From the NCBI RefSeq assembly GCF_902859855.1, contig NZ_CADIKH010000006.1:186001-250000 (forward strand): DNA of 64,000 nt, given 5' to 3'. Shown one piece after another: positions 9,566 through 17,692 of this stretch; the stretch's first letter is position 1, and each line of letters opens with the position of its first letter. Under the pieces are notes generated by a model, which worked only from the letters and a program-made list of their open reading frames with translations, did not search any database and had not been told where the DNA came from. Source of the stretch: Paraburkholderia humisilvae (lineage in GTDB: Bacteria > Pseudomonadota > Gammaproteobacteria > Burkholderiales > Burkholderiaceae). Both the position numbers and the translations under genes were made by a program.

Positions 9566-9904
9566 TCACTTTCTCCTGTTGTCATGCTTAAGCGACGGTC
9601 AGCCCCTGAATGGGGACCACTGCACTGCCAACTTCTGTACTTCTGGGATGAAAACGCGTGGAACGGTGCTGAGGTCTTACGGTGTAAACCCCGAACGCGA
9701 CCTGACGACAACCCGTGAAGGCCAGCTGTTACGGCGGCCATGCGAATGTCTGTCGGAGTGTAAAGATACCGCAATTGGTTCCACAGTGATCGCTTAAGGA
9801 AAGCGAATGAGGTTTTGGCACAACGGATTTGGCGTAGACGCGCGATCTGCCTTGCTTTCGGACGCGCCAGACGGTTCACGCGGTTCGCCTCGAGAGGCAG
9901 TCCA
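9566..9904. other. Intergenic region, divergent promoters
   Basis: A 339-base gap between the BON gene (-) and the glycosylase gene (+). No coding pattern, RNA or strong repeat was seen. It must hold the promoters for both genes, but no convincing -35/-10 pair could be picked by eye. Confidence 0.5.
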
Positions 9905-10555
9905 ATGAGTGACAAACAACCCCGCATCGTTTCGCTCGCGCGCGCCGCGTTGCCCGTCGACACGATCGAACTGGCGCGCTATCTGATCGGCAAGTGTCTC
10001 GTGCACGACCTGCCGGAAGGGCGCATCAGCGGCCGTATCGTCGAGACGGAGGCCTATCCGGTCGGCGACTCGACCGGGTATGCATTTATCGGGCGTCGCC
10101 ACTACAACGAATCGCTCTTTCTCGCGCGCGGGCATGCGTATGTGCGGCTTACCTATGGCCTGTCCTACATGTTGAACGTGTCGAGTGAGGCGGAAGGCAC
10201 CGGCGCCGGTGTGCTGTTGCGCGCGATCGAGCCGCTTGAAGGGATCGCGCGGATGCAGGTGCGCCGGCCCGGCATCAAGCTGCGCGATCTCGCTCGTGGG
10301 CCCGGACGGCTGACGCTCGCCTTTGGCGTCGGGCCGTCGCTCAATGGCGTGGATCTATGCACCGGCAGCGGGCTTTGGCTCGGCGCGATCGCGCGCGCGA
10401 AGGCTGTGCCGGTCGCGACCACGACGCGTATCGGGCTGTCGCGCGAGATGCATCGGCCGTTGCGCTTCTACGAGCCGGATAGCGCGTTCGTCAGCGGTCC
10501 GCGCAAGCTGTTGATGCCGGGTGGGTTGGCCATCGATATCGATAGCGAAAAATAA
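9905..10555 (+). CDS. mpg: DNA-3-methyladenine glycosylase (AAG/MPG family)
   Basis: A 216-residue base-excision repair enzyme that removes 3-methyladenine and other alkylated purines. The family hallmarks run in order: [24 protein letters not shown] (containing the catalytic Glu region), a [17 protein letters not shown] core, [10 protein letters not shown], and [11 protein letters not shown] chose the ATG at 9905 because homology begins right after it and an AGAGG element precedes it; the open frame back to 9815 shows no family pattern. It stands alone. Confidence 0.92.
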   Translation: MSDKQPRIVSLARAALPVDTIELARYLIGKCLVHDLPEGRISGRIVETEAYPVGDSTGYAFIGRRHYNESLFLARGHAYVRLTYGLSYMLNVSSEAEGTGAGVLLRAIEPLEGIARMQVRRPGIKLRDLARGPGRLTLAFGVGPSLNGVDLCTGSGLWLGAIARAKAVPVATTTRIGLSREMHRPLRFYEPDSAFVSGPRKLLMPGGLAIDIDSEK

Positions 10556-10740
10556 GCGATGCGATTGATTGATCAAATGACGCGCGGCGCGCTCGTGCCG
10601 GAGTCCGTATCTTTGCAGGAACTGCAATTAAGAATCTTCCTAATAGGGGTTTTCCCTTGGGAAGCGGCTGCGTAGACTGCAATCACTGGCTCTCGCATAG
10701 GGCGAGAAGTCAAGCAAAAAAAATGTTGGAGGTACAGGTC

Positions 10741-11079
10741 ATGAAATCGCTCATCAAGGCTGTTGCTATTGCTGCTGTGCTGGCTGCTCCGATTGTGTCG
10801 TTTGCGCAGTCGAACCAGTCGCCCGTCACGCGCGCTCAGGTTCGCGCCGAACTGGTCCAGTTGGAAAAGGCGGGTTACAACCCGGCGATGTCGAACGACG
10901 CGACGTATCCGGCTGATATCCAGGCCGCGGAACGCCGTGTGCAGGCGGAAAACGCCGCGCAAGGCGTGGCGCAGCAGGCGACTGCGGATACCGGCTACGG
11001 CGCGGTGGCGGGTGGTACTTCGCAAGCTGGCGCGCCGGTGCAGATCGACCGGTCGCAATCGGTTTATTTTGGGCACTGA
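10741..11079 (+). CDS. DUF4148-domain secreted small protein
   Basis: A 112-residue protein with a signal peptide (MKSLIKAVAIAAVLAAPIVSFA) and the DUF4148 pattern TRAQVRAELVQLEKAGYNP. This family is expanded in Burkholderiales and has no known function. A strong ribosome site (TTGGAGGT) sits 8 bases before the ATG at 10741. The final codons (YFGH-stop) merge into the tandem 13-bp repeat that follows the gene. The protein is probably periplasmic. Confidence 0.9.
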   Translation: MKSLIKAVAIAAVLAAPIVSFAQSNQSPVTRAQVRAELVQLEKAGYNPAMSNDATYPADIQAAERRVQAENAAQGVAQQATADTGYGAVAGGTSQAGAPVQIDRSQSVYFGH

Positions 11080-11182
11080 GTTTGGCCACTAAGTTAGGCC
11101 ACTAAGTTAGGCCACTAGGTTTGACCACTAAGTTTGACCACTAAGTTTGACCACTAAGTTTGACCACTGAGTCCGATCACCA
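11079..11182 (+). repeat. 13-bp tandem repeat directly after the DUF4148 gene
   Basis: Seven head-to-tail copies of a 13-base unit (AGTTTGACCACTA with variants AGTTAGGCCACTA and GGTTTGACCACTA) occupy 11079-11169. A degenerate eighth copy reaches 11182. The last 13 bases of the coding sequence before the stop (11066-11078) are themselves a diverged copy, so the array seems to have grown out of the 3' end of the gene. Confidence 0.9.
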
Positions 11183-11201
11183 AGCGGTCGCGCAAGAAGA
11201 C

Positions 11202-11240
11202 AAGCCGGCCTGCGTCGTACAAGGACGCGGGCCGGCTTTC
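11202..11240 (+). terminator. Rho-independent terminator candidate after DUF4148 gene
   Basis: The arms 11202-11216 and 11224-11238 pair over 15 base pairs (one T-G wobble) around a 7-base loop, followed by a short TTTC. It lies after the 13-bp repeat and would also face the convergent CBS-protein gene. Confidence 0.6.
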
Positions 11241-11348
11241 CGTTGAGAACCCGAAGGAAACCTCCGCCGCCGGATTGGCGGCTTTCGCCCAAGCCGATCG
11301 GACTGGGCTCTTTTTCGGCTTCCGCATGCGTATTGCAGGATGCCGGGG

Positions 11349-11786
11349 TCAACCCGCTCCTGTGATGTAGTGTTCGAGTTGCTGGATGGTGAACTGCTGC
11401 TCGGCGATGATGTTCTTCACAAGATCCCCGATCGACACCATGCCGATCAGCTTGTCGTGATCGAGCACAGGCAGGTGCCGCATGCGGCGCTCGGTCATCA
11501 ACGCCATGCACTCGTCGGTCGTCTGCTCAGGGCGAACGAAGCGGACGGCCTTGCTCATGATGTCGCGCACCGGTGTCGACTTCGATGAACGATCCATCAG
11601 CACCACCTTGCGCGCATAGTCGCGCTCGGTCACGATGCCGGCGATCGCGTCCCCCTCGGTGACGAGCAATGCGCCGATCTGCTTGTCGGCCATCAGTTTG
11701 AGTGCGTTGTAGACCGAATCCGACGCAGTGATCGTATAGACCGTCTGGTCCTGTTTCGATTTGAGTACCTGTGCAACGCTGGTCAT
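11349..11786 (-). CDS. CBS-domain-pair protein
   Basis: A 145-residue cytoplasmic protein made almost wholly of two CBS domains (about residues 15-65 and 80-130). The repeated pattern is GIVTERDYARKVV in the first and RHLPVLDHDKLIGMVSIGDL in the second. CBS pairs bind adenosyl ligands such as AMP, ATP or SAM and act as energy sensors; many Burkholderiales carry stand-alone copies. I chose the ATG at 11786 because AAGGAG lies 7 bases upstream on the minus strand; the longer frame to 11825 has no such site. No partner enzyme is adjacent. Confidence 0.9.
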   Translation of the reverse strand: MTSVAQVLKSKQDQTVYTITASDSVYNALKLMADKQIGALLVTEGDAIAGIVTERDYARKVVLMDRSSKSTPVRDIMSKAVRFVRPEQTTDECMALMTERRMRHLPVLDHDKLIGMVSIGDLVKNIIAEQQFTIQQLEHYITGAG

Positions 11787-12018
11787 AGAGCGGCTCCTTT
11801 CGCAGTGCAGCACGCCGGGCGGCATGCCGTCGTCGGGGACTGGTCAATGCAGTATAGGCGGCGCCGGCGAACGCGGCGACGCAGGCTCGGTGCGGCACCG
11901 CGCGCAACCGTCCATCCTGATTGGGCGACAGATGGGCGATCACGTTTAGCGGTAAACTCCAGTTCCGAACTTTATCCCCGGTTGTTCACCGGCTCATGTC
12001 TGCCATCCGCTTAACGCC

Positions 12019-12666
12019 ATGCCCACGCCTCACGATCCGTCGCTAGCCGTCGGTCAGCCCACCCGAGAATGCGTCGTGCTCGACGCGCAAGCCACGCTTC
12101 CCACCCGCTACGGCACGTTTACCGCGTATGTTTTCCGGGTGGCCGATGGCGATGCCGAACACGTCGCGCTCGTGATGGGCGATGTCGCGAACAAACAGTC
12201 GGTGCTGACCCGCTTGCATTCCGAGTGTCTGACCGGCGACGTGCTCGGTTCGTACCGCTGCGATTGCGGCGAACAGCTGGACCTGGCGTTGCGCTATATC
12301 GCTGCCGAAGGGTGTGGTGTGCTGCTTTATCTTCGGGGTCACGAAGGGCGCGGCATTGGCCTGACGAACAAGATTCGCGCGTATGCGCTGCAGGAGCAGG
12401 GGCGCGACACGGTGGAGGCGAATCTCGATCTCGGCTTGCCCGATGATTCACGGGAATACGATTCGGCCGCGGGCATTTTGCGCGTGCTGAAGGTGACGTC
12501 GGTGCGGTTGATGAGCAACAACCCGAAGAAGTTCGACTCGCTCGCCAACCATGGCATTCCGGTATGCGAACGCGTCGGGCTGGCGATTCCGATGCGTGAA
12601 GAAAACGAACGATATATCCGCACCAAGCAGTCGAAGTTTGGGCACTATTTCGACGAAAATGAGTAA
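12019..12666 (+). CDS. ribA: GTP cyclohydrolase II
   Basis: A 215-residue enzyme catalysing the first step of riboflavin synthesis: GTP to 2,5-diamino-6-ribosylamino-pyrimidinone phosphate plus formate and pyrophosphate. The zinc ligands Cys70, Cys81 and Cys83 are in place ([16 protein letters not shown]). So are the GTP-binding and catalytic stretch [11 protein letters not shown] and the motif [10 protein letters not shown]. It is a stand-alone RibA without a fused RibB domain, of normal length. Genes for the rest of the riboflavin pathway are not in the window. Confidence 0.95.
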   Translation: MPTPHDPSLAVGQPTRECVVLDAQATLPTRYGTFTAYVFRVADGDAEHVALVMGDVANKQSVLTRLHSECLTGDVLGSYRCDCGEQLDLALRYIAAEGCGVLLYLRGHEGRGIGLTNKIRAYALQEQGRDTVEANLDLGLPDDSREYDSAAGILRVLKVTSVRLMSNNPKKFDSLANHGIPVCERVGLAIPMREENERYIRTKQSKFGHYFDENE

Positions 12667-12835
12667 CCGGTCGGAAAGGGGTTGATGCTTAACTTCCGGC
12701 AAGAGTATTTAGGATGCGCGGGCGATTCAAGGTGCGTTTAAATTTGAAATAAATACGTTTTATCCTTTAATAAAGCCGGAGGCGATCGTTTCGACAGATC
12801 GTTGAAGTTGTGAATCGTCTTGATGGGATGCAATA

Positions 12836-13768
12836 ATGGGACTGCAACTCACAGGTGTCGATTCTTCCGGCAGCTTGCGGTATTCTTTTACCGGAACGAC
12901 ACCACAGCTTTTCAGCTATTCGCCGTTCGGTGCAACGCTCGATCAAGGTACGTCCCTTGGCTTCAATGGTGAGCGGCCGGATCCACTGACAGCGGTATTT
13001 CATCTGGGCAATGGTTATCGAGCATTTAGTCCGGTATTGATGCGTTTTATGTGTCCCGACAGTGAAAGCCCATTTGGAGTTGGGGGAATAAATTGCTATG
13101 CATATTGTGGGAACGATCCGGTAAATTCCGTCGACCCGGATGGCCACATGTTTGGAATCAAGGCGATTGTCGGAAGCACGATTGCAGCGCGGGAGATTCG
13201 ACGCACCGAAGAAGCGGCTGAGATGGAACGTGCTGCTTCCAAGGCAGCCAAGGAGGCCGAGGCGGCATCCAAAGCGTCTTCAACAACGGTAGACGATGAG
13301 GCGGGTTCCAGTTTGACCGTTTATCGCTCCGACGATCGATCCCCAAGGACAATATTTGACGCGGGGGGATTTTTCCCACGGTCGCCGACGTCTCCTGACT
13401 TTATTAAGAACATGGCGGACTCTTTCACATTTATCGAAAGCCACATTCGTTCACCGAATCGCCGTCTGGTTTCAACGGGTATAACGGAAGAAACGGGAGG
13501 ATTCGTTAAAAAATTCATGTACAAAATGGTAATCCCTAATGTTCGGCAGGTTATGCCGTCTGAGGAGGTTTTGGGTGTTAAACCAAAAAAGGTCAATGCG
13601 TTTACTCCAAAACTGATCTTAAATGCTCCAACTGCATCGGAGTCGACTGTGCGTGCCGCAAAAAGCAAACTGGAGGTTACGTTTGGGACTCCAATTGAAA
13701 GGGATTACATTGTGTCCTACCGCAAAGGTGAGGGCGCGTGGTTACCCTTCCCCAAGGAGAGACCCTGA
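12836..13768 (+). CDS. Orphan RHS-core protein with C-terminal ADP-ribosyltransferase-like toxin domain
   Basis: A 310-residue protein with markedly lower GC than its neighbours. Residues about 25-104 match the RHS-repeat-associated core end (FSYSPFGATL, LGFNGERPDP, LGNGYRAFSPVLMRF, NCYAYCGNDPVN-VDPDGH), the site where RHS proteins release their toxin. An Ala/Glu helix (about 115-155) follows. The C-terminal 150 residues resemble the cholera-toxin A fold: VYRSDDRSPRTIFDAGGFFP (Arg164), LVSTGIT (Ser213-Thr214) and LEVTFGTPIERDYIVSYR (Glu280), paralleling R7, STS and E112 of that toxin. A stop at 12821 fixes the start region. No VgrG, secretion gene or clear immunity gene is adjacent. The toxin assignment is by motif only. 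Confidence 0.72.
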   Translation: MGLQLTGVDSSGSLRYSFTGTTPQLFSYSPFGATLDQGTSLGFNGERPDPLTAVFHLGNGYRAFSPVLMRFMCPDSESPFGVGGINCYAYCGNDPVNSVDPDGHMFGIKAIVGSTIAAREIRRTEEAAEMERAASKAAKEAEAASKASSTTVDDEAGSSLTVYRSDDRSPRTIFDAGGFFPRSPTSPDFIKNMADSFTFIESHIRSPNRRLVSTGITEETGGFVKKFMYKMVIPNVRQVMPSEEVLGVKPKKVNAFTPKLILNAPTASESTVRAAKSKLEVTFGTPIERDYIVSYRKGEGAWLPFPKERP

Positions 13769-13982
13769 CATCGGGCGACTCGCCCTTGGTGTCGAGGCGA
13801 CTTTCTCCGTGCCGTGCATGCGCTGTATCTCCATGTCCACGCTGATGGATCACCCGCGCTTCTGCGCGAAACGGGCTAGCCGGAGCGGGAGCACCTAACA
13901 TAATCAGGTCCGGTGGGCGCGAACATCATGTCCTGGCGACCACCAAACCCTCCCTCGCCTGTAATCGAGTCCTCGCAACGGG

Positions 13983-14141
13983 CTACGGACGCGGCGGGCC
14001 GCACAGATACCACTTCACCAGTACCGCACAGATGACTAATCCCAGCACTTTCCCGAACAAGGTCGGCGGGTAGAGACACAGCAACAAAAAGCAGACCAGC
14101 CAGATTAATTGTGCTGCCGATATCTTTCGCGGCTCTTTCAT
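13983..14141 (-). CDS. 52-residue cysteine-rich membrane protein at the end of the bluB operon
   Basis: A short frame starting ATGAAAGAGCCG, 5 bases after the bluB stop on the same strand, and ending at TAG. The protein has a basic start, two hydrophobic segments (about LIWLVCFLLLCLY and VLGLVICAVLVKWYL) around a PPTLFGK turn, and four Cys. The close spacing suggests co-transcription with bluB. A role in cobalt or B12 handling can only be guessed. Codon use looks coding, but homology could not be tested. Confidence 0.5.
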   Translation of the reverse strand: MKEPRKISAAQLIWLVCFLLLCLYPPTLFGKVLGLVICAVLVKWYLCGPPRP

Positions 14142-14146
14142 CTTCG

Positions 14147-14887
14147 TTATTCCGATGGTCTTGTCTTTACCGACGGCGGTTGAAGTGCGTCCGTGTCATG
14201 CAGCGACGTTGAGTCCAGCGAGGGCGCAGACGTTTCCCCCGACTGCCCAGCCGGCCACCGGTTTTCAAATACGCAACCTTCCAGCGGCGCGCGCGCGGCC
14301 CAACGTTCCGTTTCAAGCATCGGTTCCGGATAGTAGTCGTCGATCTGCCCCACGCAGAGTATCGCAACTGGCTGTGCGCCGTCAGGCATGTGCAGCAGCG
14401 CGCGCACCTCTGCGGGATCGAACAGCGACACCCAGCCGATGCCGATCCCTTCCGCGCGTGCCGCCAGCCACATGTTCTGGATCGCGCAGGCGACGGACGC
14501 GAGGTCCATCTCGGGCAATGTGCGGCGGCCGAAAATATGCGCTTCCCGTCCATCCATCAGCGCGACGACCAGCACCTCCGCGCAATCGCGCATCCCTTCG
14601 ACCTTCAGCTTCATAAACTCGTCGCGCCGCTTGCCGAGCGCGTCGGCGGTCTGCAGCCGCTCGCGCTCGACCGCCTCATGCAACGCGGTGCGCAGCGCCG
14701 GATCGGTGATGCGCGCAATGCGCCACGGCTGCATATAGCCGACGCTCGGCGCATGATGCGCGGCGTCGAGCAGCCGTCGCAACACCGCCTCGTCGACGGG
14801 GCCGCGCACGAAATGACGCATATCGCGGCGTTCGTAAATGGCGCGGTAGACCGCCGCGCGATCGGCATCGTTAAAAGGCGTTGCCAT
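14147..14887 (-). CDS. bluB: 5,6-dimethylbenzimidazole synthase BluB
   Basis: A 246-residue nitroreductase-fold enzyme that breaks down reduced FMN with oxygen to form dimethylbenzimidazole, the lower ligand of B12. BluB features visible are YERRDMRHFVRGPVD, HHAPSVGYMQPWR (FMN and active-site loop) and GIGIGWVSLFDP. The C-terminal about 35 residues are a Ser/Thr-rich tail beyond the usual domain. Its start overlaps the cobB end by 17 bases, which shows coupling in the cobE-cobO-cobB-bluB unit under a cobalamin riboswitch. Confidence 0.93.
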   Translation of the reverse strand: MATPFNDADRAAVYRAIYERRDMRHFVRGPVDEAVLRRLLDAAHHAPSVGYMQPWRIARITDPALRTALHEAVERERLQTADALGKRRDEFMKLKVEGMRDCAEVLVVALMDGREAHIFGRRTLPEMDLASVACAIQNMWLAARAEGIGIGWVSLFDPAEVRALLHMPDGAQPVAILCVGQIDDYYPEPMLETERWAARAPLEGCVFENRWPAGQSGETSAPSLDSTSLHDTDALQPPSVKTRPSE

Positions 14888-16184
14888 GGAAGAGAGCCGC
14901 GGTGAAGGCCGGATTCGACGGCCAGTAACTGTGCATATAAGTCGCGACGATCGAGCCGCAACGGTAGACCGCTTCGCCGGCGGCTTCCGATTGCGCGCGC
15001 GTCGCGTGCAGCACGGGCGTGAGCGGTGTGCTCACGTGCGAGTAGTGGAACGTGTGGCCGGTCAAGGTGCCGAGCGGGCCGTCGAGCTGCTGCATGCCGA
15101 GTGCCGCGAAGCGCGTCTGCATGCGCACCTGGCCAGGCAACAGGCCCAGCATCGGCGTGGTGGTGCCGTCGGTTGTCGTCAGGCTGTCGAGCAGGTACAG
15201 CATGCCGCCGCATTCGGCGAAGACCGGCTTGCCCGCGGCCGCATGCGCGCGCACCGACGCGGCCGCGCGTGCATGGCGCGCGAGCGCCGCCGCATGCAAT
15301 TCCGGATAGCCGCCCGGTAAGTAAAGCGCCGTCGCGGCATCCGGCACGGGTTCGTCCGCGAGCGGCGAGAAGAAACTGACGCGCGCGCCGAGCGCGTCGA
15401 GCAACGCGAGATTCGCCGGGTAGATGAACGAGAACGCGGCATCGCGCGCGACCGCGATGTGCGCGCCGTCAAGCAGGCGCGGCAGCGGTGCGGCGGATTT
15501 CGACGAGCTCGATGATGGCAGGAACCGTACTGTCGGCGGCAATTCGGCGAGCGGCGTCGAGGCGAGCGCGTCGGCGGCCCGCTCGAGACGCCGGTCGAGG
15601 TCCGCAATTTCCGCAGCCTGATGAAGACCGAGATGCCGGTCCGGCAATTCGATGTCCGCCGTGCTCGCAATCGAGCCCATCCACTTCAATTCCGGCGGCA
15701 GCGCTTCTTCGAGCATCCGCGCATGCCGCGTGGAACCGACGCGGTTCGCGAACACGCCTCGCACCGGCACGTCCGCACGGTAGTGCGCGAGGCCGAATGC
15801 AACCGCGCCGAACGTCTGCGCCATGGCTTTCGCGGAAATCACCGCGACCACCGGCACACCGAACGCGGCCGCGAGATCGGCGCTGCTTGGCGTACCGTCG
15901 TAGAGGCCCATCACGCCTTCGATCAGGATTAGATCCGCTTGCTGCGCGGCCTGCGCGAGCAGTTCGCGGCACGCCGACTCGCCGACCATCCACAGGTCGA
16001 GCGACAGCACCGGCGCGCCGCTCGCGCGCTCGAGAATCATCGGGTCGAGAAAGTCCGGGCCGGTCTTGAACACACGCACACGCCGGCCTTGCCGCCGGTG
16101 ATGGCGCGCGAGGCCCGCGGTGATCGTGGTTTTGCCTTGTCCGGACGCGGGTGCGCTGATGAACTGGGCGGGGCAATCCGGCAT
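14871..16184 (-). CDS. cobB: Cobyrinate a,c-diamide synthase (hydrogenobyrinate type)
   Basis: A 437-residue ATP- and glutamine-dependent amidase that amidates the a and c side chains of (hydrogeno)byrinate. The N-terminal dethiobiotin-synthetase-like domain has a P-loop SAPASGQGKTT and IEGVMGLYDG. The C-terminal class I glutamine amidotransferase domain has LYLPGGYPE and the nucleophile Cys in FAECGGMLYL. The ATG at 16184 lies 3 bases after the cobO stop. In this pathway it precedes cobalt insertion by CobN. Confidence 0.95.
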   Translation of the reverse strand: MPDCPAQFISAPASGQGKTTITAGLARHHRRQGRRVRVFKTGPDFLDPMILERASGAPVLSLDLWMVGESACRELLAQAAQQADLILIEGVMGLYDGTPSSADLAAAFGVPVVAVISAKAMAQTFGAVAFGLAHYRADVPVRGVFANRVGSTRHARMLEEALPPELKWMGSIASTADIELPDRHLGLHQAAEIADLDRRLERAADALASTPLAELPPTVRFLPSSSSSKSAAPLPRLLDGAHIAVARDAAFSFIYPANLALLDALGARVSFFSPLADEPVPDAATALYLPGGYPELHAAALARHARAAASVRAHAAAGKPVFAECGGMLYLLDSLTTTDGTTTPMLGLLPGQVRMQTRFAALGMQQLDGPLGTLTGHTFHYSHVSTPLTPVLHATRAQSEAAGEAVYRCGSIVATYMHSYWPSNPAFTAALFHGNAF

Positions 16185-16187
16185 CGT

Positions 16188-16790
16188 TCAGAACTCCACG
16201 CCGCGCTGCGCCTTCACATGCTGCTCGCGGTAAGGATGCTTGACCACGCGCATTTCGGTGACGAGATCGGCTGCATCGACGAGCGCATCGGGCGCGTGAC
16301 GGCCCGTGATGACCACATGCAGCATGTCGGGCCGCGCGGTGAGCACCGACAGCACTTCGTCGAGCGGCAGGTATTCGTACTTCAGTACGGTGTTCAGTTC
16401 GTCGAGAATCACCATCTGATAGTCGCCGCTTTCGATCATCCGCTGCGCTTCGGCCCAGCCTTTGCGCGCAGTCGCGATGTCCGCGTCGCGATTCTGCGTG
16501 TTCCACGTGTAGCCGTCGCCCATCGTGACGAACTCACAGTTCGGCTGGCCGCCGAGGAAATCGCGCTCCGCCGTATGCAGCGCGCCCTTGATGAATTGCA
16601 CGACGCCAAGGCGCAGGCCATGGCCCAGCACGCGTACGGCCATGCCGAACGCGGCGGTGCTCTTGCCTTTGCCGGTGCCGGTGTTGACAATCAGCAGGCC
16701 CTTTTCGAGGGTGGCTTCCGCCTGTTTTTTCTCATGGCCTTCGCGACGGCGCTGGGTCATGCGCAGATGCGATTCGGGATCGGTTTTCAT
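16188..16790 (-). CDS. cobO: Cob(I)yrinate a,c-diamide adenosyltransferase
   Basis: A 200-residue CobA/CobO-type adenosyltransferase that moves the 5'-deoxyadenosyl group from ATP to cobalt(I) corrinoid. The P-loop GLLIVNTGTGKGKSTAAFG, the stretch VVQFIKGALHTAERDFL, and the DELNTVLKYEYL and VVITGRHAPDALVDAADLV motifs are present. I chose the ATG at 16790, which overlaps the cobE stop by four bases (ATGA), rather than the longer frame to 16940. Length is normal for the family. Confidence 0.95.
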   Translation of the reverse strand: MKTDPESHLRMTQRRREGHEKKQAEATLEKGLLIVNTGTGKGKSTAAFGMAVRVLGHGLRLGVVQFIKGALHTAERDFLGGQPNCEFVTMGDGYTWNTQNRDADIATARKGWAEAQRMIESGDYQMVILDELNTVLKYEYLPLDEVLSVLTARPDMLHVVITGRHAPDALVDAADLVTEMRVVKHPYREQHVKAQRGVEF

Positions 16791-17218
16791 TGAGGGTCCT
16801 GTTGGTGAGGTAACGGTGGTACGTGCGCGACGGTTGCAGGCGCAACGGTATCGGCGAGCGCGACAGCGACGCCGTTGAAGGTGTGTTTCGGTATCACGAG
16901 CCGGCCATCGGGCGCGGCAAGCAGCGCGCAGGGTTCGCACACGCCGTCGACGCCGAGATGCGCGCGGACGGCGGCCGAAGGCGTCGTCCGTGCGGCAATG
17001 GCGACGGCTGCTATCTGTTCGCGCGAAAAAGTGTGCAGCGGCAGCGCGTAGCGCGCGCAGAACTCGACGATGCCGGGTTCGTTCGCCTTGATGTCGATCG
17101 TGGCGACCGCGCGGACTTCGTCGATCGAATGCGGGCGGAGCGCGTCGCGTACCGCCGCGTCGATCTGTTCGACGCTCGCGCCGCGCCGGCAGCCGATGCC
17201 GACGGCGAGCCGCTTCAT
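16787..17218 (-). CDS. cobE: CobE / CbiG C-terminal-domain protein
   Basis: A 143-residue protein matching the C-terminal domain of CbiG: AVGIGCRRGASVEQIDAAV, ATIDIKANEPGI, FCARYALPLHTFSREQIAAV, GVCEPCALLAA. In the aerobic pathway CobE is thought to carry unstable B12 intermediates; in the anaerobic pathway the whole CbiG opens the ring-A lactone. Here the CbiG N-terminal domain is found instead fused to CobJ at 27015-28751, so CbiG is split. I chose the ATG at 17218 because family similarity begins there; the frame is open much further upstream through the riboswitch. First gene of its operon. Confidence 0.88.
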   Translation of the reverse strand: MKRLAVGIGCRRGASVEQIDAAVRDALRPHSIDEVRAVATIDIKANEPGIVEFCARYALPLHTFSREQIAAVAIAARTTPSAAVRAHLGVDGVCEPCALLAAPDGRLVIPKHTFNGVAVALADTVAPATVAHVPPLPHQQDPQ

Positions 17219-17382
17219 CGCAGGCCGCCGCGAAACGCGGGGGAAGCCGCGCCGGCGGGCGCGGAGTAAAGACGTGTCATGCGATGCCACATAGCGTGCG
17301 CGACCGCGGCAAGCTCCGCGCGTCATGCGTGGGCGCCCGTGTCCGTCCCCCGCGGAACCGGCGACTGGCGACCGTGACGTTC

Positions 17383-17608
17383 GCCCCCTCGCGTCCGGCC
17401 GGTATCCGGGCTGACGGCCACATGCGCTTCGCCTTCCCATCGGCGGATGGCCGACAGTGGCATCGAAAGGCATGCGCGGACAACATGCCCGCGGGCCGCT
17501 TACCGTTGGCGGGGACAGCACAGGTTGGGCGCGGGTGGCCGCGCTTCCTGTTTCCCGTTTAACCGCATGGGCATGCACAACACGCCAATGCGGCACCGGA
17601 CGCGGGGG
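17383..17608 (-). ncRNA. Cobalamin riboswitch upstream of cobE-cobO-cobB-bluB
   Basis: Read on the minus strand it shows the classic order of cobalamin aptamer blocks: GTTAAACGGGAAACAGGAAG, CCAACCTGTGCTGTCCCCGC, GCCACTG, GGGAAGGCGAAG, and CAGCCCGGATACCGGCC. The two ends pair as a long P1 helix (the GCGTCCGG and CCGGACGC arms with flanking C and G runs). It ends 165 bases before cobE, and a GC-rich hairpin at 17239-17263 lies in the probable expression platform. It should shut off the operon when B12 is plentiful. Confidence 0.92.
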
Positions 17609-17692
17609 ATACGATAGCATACGCGCCGGTCGTCGCCAGACGACTGGCCCATCTGTATATTTGACCGATCGCCGCCCAATGCTCACACGCCA

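Noticed and set aside
10565..10576. FNR-type site TTGAT-ATCAA
   Set aside because: The half-sites are 2 bases apart instead of 4, and the position is at a gene's 3' end.
11079..11182. CRISPR array
   Set aside because: Units are only 13 bases, adjacent without spacers, and no cas gene is near.
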